The notes: a model not told the origin generated them from the sequence alone. 64,000 nt of DNA from Sinorhizobium psoraleae (GCF_013283645.1 NZ_JABEKV010000002.1:813798-877797); one strand, 5' to 3'. Counted from the stretch's first letter, positions 46,186-56,298 are shown. Numbers and translations: made by a program.

Positions 46186-46923
46186 CTAGACGAGATTGTT
46201 GCGAACGGCGTGGGCGATCGCTTCCGACCTCGTTCGTGTCGCGGTCTTTCGCATCACGCTGGTGATGTAGTTGTTGATCGTATTGCGGGATATGCCGAGA
46301 ATGACGGCGATTTCCTCGCTCGTCTTGCCTTCAGCGATCCAGAACAGGCATTCGATTTCACGCTCGGTCAGCTCGCATTCGCGCTCTTGCCGCACATCGA
46401 CGCTGGTCTTCAGGCTTGCGACATAGGCCGCCAGCAGTGCGATGTCGCGCAGGCCCTCCTGCGACAGGATGACATCTGCGGGGAACAAGAGCATGAGCGA
46501 GAACCGCGTTCGTCCGACATTGAAAGCGACGACGCAATATTCCCGGCTGACGCCGCGCGGCAGGTCCACATCGTCCGGCATCGCGTGAAAGCACGGCTGC
46601 AGAACCGCGAGACACTTCTCCAGTTCTGTCGTCTTGGCGTTCAAGCCCACGACGATAGCCGCCAATCTCCGCACAACGTCGAACGGCCAGTCGGAGCAGA
46701 CAATGCAATCGAGCCCGCTGTCCTGAGAAAGCTCGTGGCGAGCGAGGAGGTAGTGGGTCGCGCCAACATATTCCGTCAGCGCCGCAAGTGCGTTTGCGAA
46801 ACCACCGCGCTCGGCGGTTTCGGCGAGCCGCCGGATCAATTGTTCCCTCGAAATCCCCCGGCCGCACTTATGCGGCACAGCCGTCTGCAAAGGCCAGACG
46901 ACCTCTGCTTGCGAAACGTCCAT
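46186..46923 (-). CDS. visN: LuxR-type master motility regulator VisN
   Basis: Partner of VisR, 245 residues. The N-terminal domain is LuxR-like in layout but does not show the usual AHL-binding pattern clearly. The C-terminal LuxR helix-turn-helix is firm (LTEREIECLFWIAEGKTSEE, then IAVILGISRNTINNYITSVM). It is first in the visN-visR operon and is preceded by a long noncoding AT-rich region. Confidence 0.95.
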   Translation of the reverse strand: MDVSQAEVVWPLQTAVPHKCGRGISREQLIRRLAETAERGGFANALAALTEYVGATHYLLARHELSQDSGLDCIVCSDWPFDVVRRLAAIVVGLNAKTTELEKCLAVLQPCFHAMPDDVDLPRGVSREYCVVAFNVGRTRFSLMLLFPADVILSQEGLRDIALLAAYVASLKTSVDVRQERECELTEREIECLFWIAEGKTSEEIAVILGISRNTINNYITSVMRKTATRTRSEAIAHAVRNNLV

Positions 46924-47697
46924 AACTTCAGCCCCCGTGCTGAATTCGACGCCCTGGACATGCGCTTGCTGTCGTCGCCGACAGTTCGGCCGGAGCCGAT
47001 ATTCACCGCCATCCGCAAGTCAGGACGCGAATCAGTTCCTAAACTGTACATCGCGTCTCTGGAAAAACCACTGGCGTCCGCTGGCCATTTACTTCGACGC
47101 TCGCTGACGAAATCATGTGCCTGCCCCCTGCTTCGAAATCAAAAGGCCAAAGACAGGAATAACGGGACCAGTAAAGTATCATATTGATATTCAATGACTT
47201 TAATACAGGCTCATTTTTCAGACGGGACAATCTGGACGAGCGTGCGCCTTGATGTGCGCGGTTGAAAGCCCAGTTTCTGCGGCGCCCAAACGTGCTTTTT
47301 CACTCCAACGCTTCTAACGAAATAAAAGTGGCATTTACTTTAGCGTATCACCTGTTGCCAAAATGCATCAGCACCTGGACAGTCTGTCCACAGGAATGCA
47401 ACGAATAGAGGAACGCCGATCACTCGTTTTATTTGAGCCTAAGCAAACTATATTTATGGCGATCTGAACATTCGGCACAATACCACCAGTAGATTACGCC
47501 ACTAACCCGGACGTCGCCCGCGGCTTCGAATCTATAAATGTTACTTTATTGTTAACCTTTGTGCCGGTCATAACGACCGAGACTCGGGCGGCGGCGGCGG
47601 ATTCTTGACACCATGCCCTCGTCCGGCCGCCAATACGCTTCGAGGTCCGCTAATATTCAACGCAGAGCCACAAGTCACACCCGGAATCTTCGGGGCG
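46924..47697. other. Long noncoding region upstream of visN
   Basis: About 774 bp without a convincing gene, markedly AT-richer than the window (especially 47160-47570), so probably regulatory. It holds a perfect spaced palindrome TGGACA-GTC-TGTCCA at 47376-47390 and ATATTGATAT-type sequence near 47181. VisNR expression integrates several upstream signals in S. meliloti (ExpR, CbrA), which fits a long leader, but no specific site can be assigned. Confidence 0.6.
47376..47390. promoter_or_regulatory. 15-bp inverted repeat upstream of visN
   Basis: TGGACA, three bases, TGTCCA. It lies in the long AT-rich visN leader about 450 bp from the ATG. A dimeric regulator site is a possibility; no regulator is named. 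Confidence 0.35.
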
Positions 47698-47724
47698 AAA
47701 AAAATCCCGCCACTTGGGCGGGAT
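47698..47724 (-). terminator. Rho-independent terminator of fliF
   Basis: ATCCCGCC (47704-47711) and GGCGGGAT (47717-47724) with a 5-nt loop; on the minus strand a T7 run follows (47698-47704). It lies 36 bp past the fliF stop and closes the che-fliF run. Confidence 0.9.
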
Positions 47725-47759
47725 CCTTTGCGAAGCGGCGGTTGCCTTGGCGACGGCCG

Positions 47760-49436
47760 TCAGGCGGCCCGATCGAGGGCCCATTTGCGCAGAATCTTCG
47801 CTGCCCTCTCCTCGCTGATCTCCACCATGCGTGCAAGCCGCCGTTCCGGTCCTTCCTTGACGCGTCGATTGAAGCTGCCGCCCTCCTCGCCGAGGTTGAG
47901 CAGGTCGTCGGTGCTGTCGAAGCCGAAGTCCGAGCCGAAGCCTTCCATGAGCGCCCCACCGGCGCCGGCGCCGACCGGAGAGAAGTCCGGCAGTTCGAGA
48001 CCGGCCGCTTCGCTTTCCAACTGGCCCGCCTTGCCGCCGAAACCCATCTGGCGGGCGAGCGGCCGCATGCCCATCCAAACCACCAGGAAAGCAACGGCGA
48101 CGAAGGCAAGCGAGTTTATGATGCCGCCGAGATTGCGCGTCAGCATTTCCATGACCCCCGGTCCGGCCACCGGCTGGTCCAGCAATTGCGTCTCGACGAA
48201 ATCCATGGCGTTCAGCGTGACGACGTCGCCGCGGCTAGCATCGACGCCCGCGGCCGACGAAACGATCTTCTGCATTTCCTGCAGGTAGGCGTCGATCTTC
48301 GCCTGATCGGCCGTCTCTCCGACCATCGCCGCAAGGCGGCCGCGGTTGACGACGACGGCGATCGACAGCCGCTCGATCGAATAGCTGTTCTTGACGGTGG
48401 CGATCGTCTTGCTGTTGATCTCGTAGTTGGTCTGCTCTTCCTTCTTCGCCGCTTCGTCGCTGGACTGTGGGCCGGCGCCGCCGCGCGGTGCAGCCTGGGG
48501 CACGTTCTGCTGAACGGTGGCGGCGTTGTCCGGCTGCTGCTGGCTCGACTTCTGCTCTTCCTTGGTCACGCGGGTCGAGCGCTCGACGCGCGACTCGGGA
48601 TCGAAGACGGTTTCCTGGATCTGCTGCGCATCGGTGTTGAGCCGCGCAGTCACGCTGGTGCGGAAATTATCGATGCCGAGGAACGGCGCGAGCGCATTGT
48701 CGATCTTCTTTTCGAGATCCGTCTGGACATTCTGGACGACGCCAAGCGACTGGTTGAGGGCGCTGTTCGCCGGGTCGTCGCCGGAGGCGAGAAGCTGTCC
48801 TGTCGAATCCAGAATCGTGACATCATCGACATCGAGCCCCGGGACGGAAGAAGCGACGAGGTGACGGATCGAGGCGGCGGCACTGCGGCCAACCGTTGCG
48901 CTCGCGCGAATCATGACCGACGCCGTCGGCGTCTGGTCGGCCTTGCGGAAGCTTCCGCGTTCCGGCATCACAATGTGCACGCGTGCAGCGGCGATACCGG
49001 AGATTTGCTGGATGGTGCGGGCGATTTCGCCTTCAAGTGCGCGGACGCGCGTCACTTCCTGCATGAAGGAGGTGAGGCCCAGCGAGCCGACATTGTCGAA
49101 GAGTTCGTAACCGGCATTGGCGCTGCTGGGCAAACCGCGCTCCGCAAGCAACAGGCGGGCCTTGCCGGTCATGCCGACCGGAACCTGGATGCTGCCGCCG
49201 TCCGATCCTACGTCGAAATCGATGTTTGCCTCGGCAAGCGCAATGCTGATCTGGGTGACGTCGCTGCGCTCGAGGCCGACATAGAGCGTTTCAAACGATG
49301 GTCTGTTGACGTAGATCCCGGCCGCGAGGACGAAACCGACCGCTACGATGCCGGCCACGGCGAGCGCGATCAGTTTGCCTTGCCCCAGATTGCCGAGGTT
49401 TTTCGTGAACGTCGAGAATTGATCGAACAGATTCAT
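47760..49436 (-). CDS. fliF: MS-ring protein FliF
   Basis: Base of the basal body, 558 residues. N-terminal transmembrane helix (KLIALAVAGIVAVGFVLAAG), periplasmic ring-building domains (FETLYVGLERSDVTQISIAL; GLTSFMQEVTRVRALEGEIA; AAARVHIVMPERGSFRK), a second transmembrane helix near residue 430 (INSLAFVAVAFLVVWMGMRP) and a cytosolic FliG-binding tail (SEERAAKILRKWALDRAA). It is separated from cheT by 384 bp that contain a promoter box and a partial repeat, so it is likely its own unit. Confidence 0.97.
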   Translation of the reverse strand: MNLFDQFSTFTKNLGNLGQGKLIALAVAGIVAVGFVLAAGIYVNRPSFETLYVGLERSDVTQISIALAEANIDFDVGSDGGSIQVPVGMTGKARLLLAERGLPSSANAGYELFDNVGSLGLTSFMQEVTRVRALEGEIARTIQQISGIAAARVHIVMPERGSFRKADQTPTASVMIRASATVGRSAAASIRHLVASSVPGLDVDDVTILDSTGQLLASGDDPANSALNQSLGVVQNVQTDLEKKIDNALAPFLGIDNFRTSVTARLNTDAQQIQETVFDPESRVERSTRVTKEEQKSSQQQPDNAATVQQNVPQAAPRGGAGPQSSDEAAKKEEQTNYEINSKTIATVKNSYSIERLSIAVVVNRGRLAAMVGETADQAKIDAYLQEMQKIVSSAAGVDASRGDVVTLNAMDFVETQLLDQPVAGPGVMEMLTRNLGGIINSLAFVAVAFLVVWMGMRPLARQMGFGGKAGQLESEAAGLELPDFSPVGAGAGGALMEGFGSDFGFDSTDDLLNLGEEGGSFNRRVKEGPERRLARMVEISEERAAKILRKWALDRAA

Positions 49437-49583
49437 TCTGTTTCCGCACCCAGTATCGCAAGACGGCCAAGCCGGTCATCCGGCCTGCGCCATGCGCAGC
49501 TCCAATGTTCGGGTTTGCTGGGTATCGGCTTGCGCTTCAGCCGATGTCCAATACGCGCGAATCTACCAGCCCCGGATGCGAAG

Positions 49584-49610
49584 CTAGGCAGCGAAACTTG
49601 CGCGAACTTG
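49584..49610 (-). promoter_or_regulatory. Candidate flagellar (Rem-type) promoter box for fliF
   Basis: Minus-strand CAAGTTCGCGCAAG, eight bases, then CCTAG. It lies about 148 bp upstream of the fliF ATG and matches the flgE copy in both halves and spacing. Confidence 0.65.
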
Positions 49611-49681
49611 ACGAAGAATAGGGAGAATCGCCGAAGGGTGCGGCCGCTTCTCAAGCTCCCTCCCATCCTGACAGAGAGAGG

Positions 49682-49755
49682 GCTACTGCACGTTTCCTTA
49701 GATTGCAGCCGATTTGAAGGCAAAACAGGCGGCAATTCAAAGGACGCTGCACGGT
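49682..49755 (+). repeat. RIME-like repeat, copy 4, truncated
   Basis: Begins GCTACTGCACGTTTCCTTAG like copies 1 and 5 but stops near GACGCTGCACGG, about 74 bp, without the second palindrome. Confidence 0.6.
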
Positions 49756-49820
49756 GAGGGCACTCTCCCTCAATGTGGGATCAGGGACAATCCCGCCTCG
49801 AATACTCGATCAATGCGACG

Positions 49821-50213
49821 TCAGAACGCTTCGAAGTCGCCTGAGGCTTTCGTCAAGGGCTGCGAATGGCCATGGCGCAGCATGCCGCTGCCCAGTGCCT
49901 TTTTCATGTCCGCAAGCTTGACCAGGTTGACCGCGGTCGTGACGTCGACAAGCCAGGTGTCGGGAATGGATGCCGTGATCGTATCGATAAATTCGGCCAG
50001 CCCACGCGTCTTCTGCACGGCCAGGTCGATGCCCTGAAGCACCATCACCTGCTCGGACGCATCGGATGAGGCCACGCCGCGATTGCCGTAGAGCTGCGGC
50101 TCGATGCGTTCGATGAGGTAGGCGACGTCATGGAGCTCCGTGACGATGCGCATGAGTACAGCGGGCAAGGATTCTTCGGCGTGAGGCCCATGGCCCTGGT
50201 AGTCGATCTGCAT
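49821..50213 (-). CDS. cheT: Chemotaxis protein CheT
   Basis: Small helical chemotaxis protein at the end of the che operon, 130 residues. CheT of S. meliloti has been proposed as a response-regulator phosphatase. Consistent with that, residues 57-75 (VMVLQGIDLAVQKTRGLAE) carry a D-x-x-x-Q motif (Asp63, Gln67) of the kind used by CheZ. It lies 65 bp after cheD. The C-terminal tail is short and basic. Confidence 0.88.
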   Translation of the reverse strand: MQIDYQGHGPHAEESLPAVLMRIVTELHDVAYLIERIEPQLYGNRGVASSDASEQVMVLQGIDLAVQKTRGLAEFIDTITASIPDTWLVDVTTAVNLVKLADMKKALGSGMLRHGHSQPLTKASGDFEAF

Positions 50214-50278
50214 GGTCTGTCCTCACGTCGTCTGCGAAATGGAATTCGGAAGTGCGTTGTTCGGCTGGTCGAGCACGA

Positions 50279-50830
50279 TCAGAAGAATTCGATGGAGCTT
50301 TCCACCGGCTTCGGCACAGGCGCAGGTCGCTGGTCCATCTGCATTGCCCGTTGTGCTTCCATCCCCGTCAACGCGTATTGGCGGGCACGCCCGGAGGATG
50401 GCCAATACTCCAGCTTGCGGCCGTGCTCACCGCCCGTGCTTTCGCCGACGATGCGGATCCCTTCGTCCAGCAGGAACTGGCGCGCGAAGGCGGCATTCTG
50501 CTCGCCGACATTCGAGAATCTCGCAATTGTCTTGGCGCCGCCGAAGATCTTTGCTTCCAATCGGTCGCGACGGGCGCCTTGCTTCAACAGACCGTTGATC
50601 AGCAGTTCCATCAGGTGCACGCCATAGCGCGTGGCGTCCCCGCTGGAGTTCGAAGTCGCGGAGCCGGGCAACAGGAAATGATTCATACCGCCGATGCCGA
50701 TCACCGGATCACGCATGCAGGCGGCCACGCAGGACCCGAGAATGGTCGAAAGAACGATATTCGGATCGTTGATGACCTTGAACTCGCCCTGGATGACATG
50801 CACGCGCCTGCCGGCGGCCTCGGTCATCAT
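50279..50830 (-). CDS. cheD: Chemoreceptor deamidase CheD
   Basis: Deamidates receptor glutamines and modulates adaptation. The 183-residue product has the family motifs [20 protein letters not shown] (catalytic Cys near residue 34), [10 protein letters not shown] with the catalytic His near residue 51, and [23 protein letters not shown] 50830 overlaps the cheY2 stop by 4 bp. Confidence 0.95.
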   Translation of the reverse strand: MMTEAAGRRVHVIQGEFKVINDPNIVLSTILGSCVAACMRDPVIGIGGMNHFLLPGSATSNSSGDATRYGVHLMELLINGLLKQGARRDRLEAKIFGGAKTIARFSNVGEQNAAFARQFLLDEGIRIVGESTGGEHGRKLEYWPSSGRARQYALTGMEAQRAMQMDQRPAPVPKPVESSIEFF

Positions 50831-51216
50831 TTCAGCGCCCCGAACACCGCCTCGATCGCAGCCTTCATCTTTTCGATCGTGAACGGCTTGGCGAGAACAT
50901 TGTTGGCGCCGAGGGCGGCTGCCTTCTGCACCAGCGCGCGGTCGCCCTGCGCGGTCAGGATGATGAAGGCAGCTTTCTTCGTCGTCGGGTTCGATCGCAC
51001 GGCCTGGAGCAGTCCGAGCCCGTCCATTTTCGGCATATTGAAATCCGAGATAACGAGGTGGTGCGGGTTCTGGGCCATGATCTTCATGCCCTGTTCCCCG
51101 TCGCCGGCTGCGGTGATCTGCTTGAAACCGAGCTGCTGCAGGGCGTCGCCCAGGAGCAGACGGCTCGTCACCTGATCGTCGACGATCAGAACTTTTATTT
51201 TTTCGGCGATGGACAT
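50827..51216 (-). CDS. cheY2: Response regulator CheY2
   Basis: Single-domain receiver of 129 residues. Acidic pair DD at residues 13-14, phospho-acceptor Asp58 in [12 protein letters not shown], the conserved Thr region (FIILTAQGD) and Lys in NNVLAKPFT. In S. meliloti CheY2-P is the motor-binding regulator that slows rotation. It lies between cheB (1-bp overlap) and cheD. Confidence 0.95.
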   Translation of the reverse strand: MSIAEKIKVLIVDDQVTSRLLLGDALQQLGFKQITAAGDGEQGMKIMAQNPHHLVISDFNMPKMDGLGLLQAVRSNPTTKKAAFIILTAQGDRALVQKAAALGANNVLAKPFTIEKMKAAIEAVFGALK

Positions 51217-52274
51217 TATTCGCTTCCTTCTTTTCGGGCTGCTGCGGTCTTCAGGATCTCCTCCCCGATCGACCCGAGGGGGAGCTGCGTTTCGACAGCA
51301 CCCAATTCATAGGCAACTCTCGGCATGCCGTAGACGACACAAGTCTTTTCGTTTTGTCCGAAGGTACGTGCACCGGCATGTCGCATCTTGAGGAGACCGG
51401 ACGCGCCGTCACGGCCCATTCCGGTCAGAATGACACCGATCGCGTTGCGGCCCGCGAGTTCGGCAACCGAATCGAACAGCACGTCGACCGAGGGCCGATG
51501 GCCGTTGACCGGGTCGCGATCGACGAGGCGGCAGCAAGGCGCGGCTGCATTGGCCACCTGAAGGTGGCGTTCACCGCCCGGCGCCAGATAGATCTTGCCG
51601 ACCTCCAGGCGGGCGCCGTCGGTCGCCTCCTGGACGGTCGGCGCGCAAAGGCGATTAAGCCTTTCCGCAAAGCTCCTGGTGAAGGTGTGCGGCATATGCT
51701 GCGTGATCACGGTCGGAGGACAATTGGCCGGGAACTTCTGCAGCACGGTGATCAGAGCTTCGACGCCGCCGGTCGATGCGCCTATGGCGATGATCTTGCG
51801 GCCAGCCCTGTAGTCGGAAACGGCATTTGCGTTAGCGGCGGTCGGGGCGGCGGCCTTGTTGCCGGTGATGAGGAGCTTTCGCTGCGAGCGTGCGGCCGCC
51901 TTCACCTTGTCGATCAGATCGCCGAACGGATTCGGATCGCCGGGGTGCGGCTTGCCGACACAGTCGAAGGCACCGATTTCGAGCGCGGCGATCGATGCTT
52001 CCGCGCCCTTGTGGGTCAGGGTCGAGACCATGATGACCGGCATGGGACGCAGCCGCATGATCTTATCGAGAAACTCAAGCCCGTTCATGTTCGGCATCTC
52101 GATGTCGAGCGTGACGACGTCGGGATCAAGCTGCTTGATCGCCTGGCGTGCCTCGATCGCATCGGCTGCCTGGCCGACGACGGTCACGTCAGGATCCGCA
52201 TTCAGCACGGCGGTGATGAGGCCGCGCATGGTGGCGGAGTCATCGACAACGAGAACGCGTGCGGGAGCACTCAT
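51216..52274 (-). CDS. cheB: Chemotaxis methylesterase CheB
   Basis: Removes methyl groups from receptors when phosphorylated by CheA. The 352-residue product has a receiver domain ([14 protein letters not shown]; phospho-acceptor Asp57 in [15 protein letters not shown]) and a C-terminal esterase with the catalytic [14 protein letters not shown] segment, the [15 protein letters not shown] region and [14 protein letters not shown]. It overlaps cheR by 4 bp. Confidence 0.97.
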   Translation of the reverse strand: MSAPARVLVVDDSATMRGLITAVLNADPDVTVVGQAADAIEARQAIKQLDPDVVTLDIEMPNMNGLEFLDKIMRLRPMPVIMVSTLTHKGAEASIAALEIGAFDCVGKPHPGDPNPFGDLIDKVKAAARSQRKLLITGNKAAAPTAANANAVSDYRAGRKIIAIGASTGGVEALITVLQKFPANCPPTVITQHMPHTFTRSFAERLNRLCAPTVQEATDGARLEVGKIYLAPGGERHLQVANAAAPCCRLVDRDPVNGHRPSVDVLFDSVAELAGRNAIGVILTGMGRDGASGLLKMRHAGARTFGQNEKTCVVYGMPRVAYELGAVETQLPLGSIGEEILKTAAARKEGSE

Positions 52275-53179
52275 GCGCGGACTCCATGAAACTTGCCGGT
52301 ATGGCGATAGGTGGTGATGCCGATATTGTCGAACTCAGACTTGGCATCCCCGGACACACGCTCCGAATGGCCGATATAAAGATGCCCGTTGGTGTTGAGC
52401 ACGCCGGCGAAGCGCGACCAGATCTTCATCTGCGTCGGCTCGTCGAAATAGATCACCACGTTGCGGCAGAAGATGACATCGAAGGGCCCTTTTATCGGCC
52501 ATTGCGCCATGAGATTGAGCTCGTTGAAGGTGATCAGCCGTTTGACGCGGTCGTCGATCTGCCACTTGACGCGCCCGCCGACATTGACTTCGCTGAACCA
52601 CTGCTTGCGCATGGCGGGATTGACCGTTTCGAGCGCCGTCGCGTCATAGGCCCCGGCCCGCGCAAGTGCCAGGATCTTCGGATCGATATCCGTCGCCAGA
52701 ATGCGGAAATCATAGTCGGCGGCGTTCGGCAGCAACGACAGAACCGTGAGCGCGATCGAATAGGGCTCCTGACCGTCGGAGCATGCCGCCGACCAGATGC
52801 GAACGCGTCCGCCGCTCTTCGCGCTGGCGATCAGCTTGGGCAGCACGTCCGTCTTCAGGTGTTCGAAATGGTGGTTTTCGCGGAAGAAGCGCGTGAAATT
52901 CGTCGTCAGGTGCGAGAGCATGTCACGTCGCGCCGCTGCGCCGGCCGACGAGCCGACGAGCAGACAATAATCACGAAAACCCTTGAGCCCGAGATTGCGG
53001 ATGTGCTTCGACAGCCGCGAATAGACGAGCGACGCCTTGGATTCGTTGAGATAGATCCCGGCATCGGCATAGATCATCGCAGCGATCTCGTTGAGATCGC
53101 GGCGCGTCAGCGGATATTCGCCGCTCGCAAGGCAATCGTCCGGCGACAGTTTCTGTTCGAGAATGGCCTGAGCTCTCAT
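52271..53179 (-). CDS. cheR: Chemotaxis methyltransferase CheR
   Basis: S-adenosylmethionine-dependent receptor glutamate methyltransferase, 302 residues. It has an N-terminal helical domain ([20 protein letters not shown]), the SAM-binding [20 protein letters not shown] motif and [20 protein letters not shown]. It is coupled to cheW and cheB by 4-bp overlaps. Confidence 0.97.
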   Translation of the reverse strand: MRAQAILEQKLSPDDCLASGEYPLTRRDLNEIAAMIYADAGIYLNESKASLVYSRLSKHIRNLGLKGFRDYCLLVGSSAGAAARRDMLSHLTTNFTRFFRENHHFEHLKTDVLPKLIASAKSGGRVRIWSAACSDGQEPYSIALTVLSLLPNAADYDFRILATDIDPKILALARAGAYDATALETVNPAMRKQWFSEVNVGGRVKWQIDDRVKRLITFNELNLMAQWPIKGPFDVIFCRNVVIYFDEPTQMKIWSRFAGVLNTNGHLYIGHSERVSGDAKSEFDNIGITTYRHTGKFHGVRA

Positions 53180-53643
53180 GCCGCCTCCCTTTCCTCATGG
53201 GGGAAAACCGCTTCGAGTTCGACCAGGCAGATCATACGGCCTTCGATCGCCAATACGCCTCGGGCAAATGTCTTCTCGAATTCGGACGAAATGTCCGGCG
53301 TCGGCTGGACGTCCTCGTCCCTGACGGTCAGGATGTCGGAAACGGCGTCGACGAGGAGCCCAACCACCTGGTTCCTCACCTGGGCGACGATGATCACATG
53401 CCGAACCGTCGGCTCGGCGGGCTTCATGCCGAGGCGGGCGGAGAGATCGACGATCGGCAACACCGCGCCGCGCAGATTGATCACGCCGAGCACATAAGAT
53501 GGCGCATGCGGCATAGGCGTAGCCGGTGTCCAGCCGCGAATTTCGCGGACCGCCATGATGTTCACGCAGAATTCCTGATCGCCGACGCGGAAAGCGATGA
53601 GCTCCCGTCCGCCAGTCGTCAGATTTTTTGCGGCATAGGTCAT
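53176..53643 (-). CDS. cheW: Chemotaxis coupling protein CheW
   Basis: Links receptors to CheA. The 155-residue SH3-like protein contains LIAFRVGDQEFCVNIMAVRE, the conserved YVLGVINLRGAVLPIVDLSA and VDAVSDILTVRDEDVQPTP. It lies 5 bp after cheA. Confidence 0.96.
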   Translation of the reverse strand: MTYAAKNLTTGGRELIAFRVGDQEFCVNIMAVREIRGWTPATPMPHAPSYVLGVINLRGAVLPIVDLSARLGMKPAEPTVRHVIIVAQVRNQVVGLLVDAVSDILTVRDEDVQPTPDISSEFEKTFARGVLAIEGRMICLVELEAVFPHEEREAA

Positions 53644-53648
53644 AGGTA

Positions 53649-55910
53649 TTATCCGGCTGCAGCAAGAGACATTTCAGGTTTCAGGGTTTGCCCGCGCGAG
53701 GCCGCGACGATGGCGTCGACATCGAGGATGAGCGCCACGCGACCGTCGCCGAGGATGGTGGCTGCAGCGATGCCGGGGACGTGCGTATAGTTCGCCTCAA
53801 GGCTCTTGATCACCACCTGCCGCTGCCCCTGGATCGCATCGACCATCAGGGCGCGCTGGCCGCCGCCTTCGGACTCGACCAGCAGCGCGACGCCCTCGAC
53901 CGGATTGGCCTGCGTCGCGCGGAAGTTCAGGATGCGGCCGACATCGACCAGCGGGCAGAAGGAGTTGCGGATTGAGATCAGGCGCTGGCTGGCGCCGAAG
54001 CTGTGGATCGCGGCGGCCTCGGGCTGAAGCGTTTCCACGATGGCGGTCAACGGCACGACCAGCGTCTGGTTGGCAACCGTCACCACCATGCCGTCGAGGA
54101 CGGCAAGCGTCAGCGGCAGGCTCATCGTGAAGATCGAGCCCTGCCCGGGCTTCGACGAGATGTTGATGCGCCCGCCGAGTGCCTGGATGGAACGCTTGAC
54201 GACGTCCATGCCGACGCCTCGGCCGGAAATGTCGGAGATCTTGTCGGCGGTCGAGAAGCCCGCATGGAAGATCAGGTTGTCGACTTCCTCGTCCGAGAGG
54301 TTGGCGTCGGCGGCGATGAGATCGTTGTCGATCGCCTTCTGGCGCACCTTCTCGCGGTTGATGCCGGCGCCGTCGTCGGCAAGCTCGATGACGATGCGGC
54401 CCGAACGGTGCTTGGCCGTCAGGCGCACGGTGCCTTCGGCATTCTTGCCGGCGGCAAGCCGCTTTTCCGGGGTTTCAAGGCCGTGGTCGACGGCGTTGCG
54501 GATCATATGCGTCAGCGGTTCGGCCAGCTTGTCGATGACCGTCTTGTCCACTTCCGTATTCTCGCCCTCGGTGACGAGACGAACGGACTTGCCGGTCATG
54601 TCGGCAATTTCGCGGACGATGCGCGACATGCGCTGGAAAACGGGCTTCACCGGCTGAGCGCGGATCGCCATGACGCTGTCCTGGATCTCGCGGGTGAGCT
54701 GCTGTAGTTCCTCGAGACCCATATTGATCGACGACGTACCGTTCGTGTCGTTCTCGATTACGCTCTGCGACAGCATCGCCTGGTTGATGACGAGTTCGCC
54801 GACGAGATTGATCAGGCGATCGACGCGATCGAGGTCGACGCGGATGGTGGGGGTGGCGGCGGAGGCCGCCTGCTGGGCAGCCGCGCTGGCCGCAGCCGTC
54901 GTGTTCCTCTGAGCTTCCGCAGGAGCCCGGGTGGAGGACTGAGCCATCTGCAAGACATTGCTTGCCGTCCCAGCCGCCGAAACGGCCGCATCGCGGTCGC
55001 GGCTGGCGAATTGTTCTTCCTCTTCAGCCGAACCGGCCGGTGCCTCGTCCAGCATCGAGAGATCGAAGGGAACGGGCTGCATCGGCAGCTCCTCGCTGGC
55101 ATCGACCGCGCAGCCGCCGGCCAAGGCGATGTCGAGGTCGCAGTCCCATTCCGCGAATTCGAACACAGAGCGGATTGCCTCCTCGCCCTTGTCCGTCTTC
55201 AGCGAAATCTTCCAGGAGAAGTAGGCGGCCTCCGGATTCATTCGATCCAGCGGCGGCATTCCATCCATATCACAGTGAATGCTCATCTCGCCGAGGCGCG
55301 ACAGGTCGCGCAGAAGCAGTGTGGCATCATTGCCCTTGGCATAAAGTTCGGATTTCGGCCTGAAGACGATCTCGTAGCAGGGGGCCTCGATCACGGCCGG
55401 TTCGTCCGCCTCGAAGTCCTCGAAGGAGAAGGCAACGGGCTGAAAGCCTTCCTCGTTGACAGGAGGCGCGGCAACTGGTGTGGGCGCCGCCTTGAACGTC
55501 GGCTCGGCAGCAGTCGCCTGCGGCAGCTCGCCACTGGCCAGCGCCTCGAGTTCCTTGATCAGTTGGCGGCTGCGGGCCTGATCGACGCTGCCGCCGTCGC
55601 GGGCAGCATTCGTGAGGTCGGCGAGCACATCCGCCGACTTCAGCATGACCTTCAGGACGTCCTGATTGGGCTCCAGCCTGTTGGATCGAACGCAATCGAG
55701 CGTCGTCTCGAACACATGCGCGAACGATACGAGATCATCCAGCCCAAACGCGCCGGCGCCCCCCTTGATGGAGTGGACCGCGCGAAAGACCGCATTGACC
55801 GTTTCCGGATCGCGATCACCGTCGTTGAGCTTCAGGAGACCCGACTCCAGTTCCGCGAGCTGCTCCTCGCATTCCTGGAAGAAAATCTCTTTGATTTCGT
55901 TCATATCCAT
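53649..55910 (-). CDS. cheA: Chemotaxis histidine kinase CheA
   Basis: Central kinase, 753 residues. P1 HPt domain with phospho-accepting His46 (VFRAVHSIKGGAGAFG), a P2-like region, an Ala/Gln-rich linker (about residues 290-350), P3 dimerisation (VDRLINLVGELVINQAMLSQ), P4 ATPase (N box HMIRNAVDHGLETPEKR; G1 SDISGRGVGMDVVKRSIQAL; G2 GQGSIFTMSLPLTLAVLDG) and P5 regulatory domain. It follows cheY1 by 19 bp. Confidence 0.98.
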   Translation of the reverse strand: MDMNEIKEIFFQECEEQLAELESGLLKLNDGDRDPETVNAVFRAVHSIKGGAGAFGLDDLVSFAHVFETTLDCVRSNRLEPNQDVLKVMLKSADVLADLTNAARDGGSVDQARSRQLIKELEALASGELPQATAAEPTFKAAPTPVAAPPVNEEGFQPVAFSFEDFEADEPAVIEAPCYEIVFRPKSELYAKGNDATLLLRDLSRLGEMSIHCDMDGMPPLDRMNPEAAYFSWKISLKTDKGEEAIRSVFEFAEWDCDLDIALAGGCAVDASEELPMQPVPFDLSMLDEAPAGSAEEEEQFASRDRDAAVSAAGTASNVLQMAQSSTRAPAEAQRNTTAAASAAAQQAASAATPTIRVDLDRVDRLINLVGELVINQAMLSQSVIENDTNGTSSINMGLEELQQLTREIQDSVMAIRAQPVKPVFQRMSRIVREIADMTGKSVRLVTEGENTEVDKTVIDKLAEPLTHMIRNAVDHGLETPEKRLAAGKNAEGTVRLTAKHRSGRIVIELADDGAGINREKVRQKAIDNDLIAADANLSDEEVDNLIFHAGFSTADKISDISGRGVGMDVVKRSIQALGGRINISSKPGQGSIFTMSLPLTLAVLDGMVVTVANQTLVVPLTAIVETLQPEAAAIHSFGASQRLISIRNSFCPLVDVGRILNFRATQANPVEGVALLVESEGGGQRALMVDAIQGQRQVVIKSLEANYTHVPGIAAATILGDGRVALILDVDAIVAASRGQTLKPEMSLAAAG

Positions 55911-55929
55911 TGGAGGCTGTCCTCGGATT

Positions 55930-56295
55930 TCAGGCCGTTACGCGCTCGATTGCATCGATCAGCTTGGTCGGGTCGAACGGTTTGACGATCCAGCCGGTAG
56001 CCCCCGCCTGCCGGGCACGGTTCTTCTTCTCGGCGTCGCTCTCCGTGGTCAGCACCAGGATCGGCACGGCGCGGTAGCGGTCGTTCTTGCGCACGCCCTC
56101 GATGAAACCGAAGCCGTCGAGGCGTGGCATGTTGATATCGGTAACGATGACATCCGGATTGGCTTCCTCCAGGACCTCAAGCCCTTCGACGCCGTCCTCG
56201 GCCTGGATCGTTTCGAATCCGGCATTGTTGAGGGTGACGAGAAGCATGTTCCGGATTGTGCGGGAGTCGTCGACAGTCAGAACTCTCTTCTTCAT
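55930..56295 (-). CDS. cheY1: Response regulator CheY1
   Basis: Single receiver domain of 121 residues. DD at residues 9-10, phospho-acceptor Asp53 in VTDINMPRLDGFGF, Lys in GWIVKPFDP. In S. meliloti CheY1 acts as a phosphate sink that drains CheY2-P, with the help of CheS. It lies 3 bp after cheS and 19 bp before cheA. Confidence 0.95.
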   Translation of the reverse strand: MKKRVLTVDDSRTIRNMLLVTLNNAGFETIQAEDGVEGLEVLEEANPDVIVTDINMPRLDGFGFIEGVRKNDRYRAVPILVLTTESDAEKKNRARQAGATGWIVKPFDPTKLIDAIERVTA

Positions 56296-56298
56296 TTC

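Larger units (their letters stand above)
49437..49820. other. 384-bp gap between cheT and fliF
   Basis: No gene. It holds a flagellar promoter box at 49584-49610 and a truncated RIME-like copy at 49682-49755. Confidence 0.6.

Noticed and set aside
47039..47230. 63-aa frame in the visN leader
   Set aside because: No ribosome-binding site, odd composition, and inside an AT-rich regulatory region.
47613..49757. 714-codon plus-strand frame over fliF
   Set aside because: Antisense shadow of fliF, which has clear MS-ring motifs.
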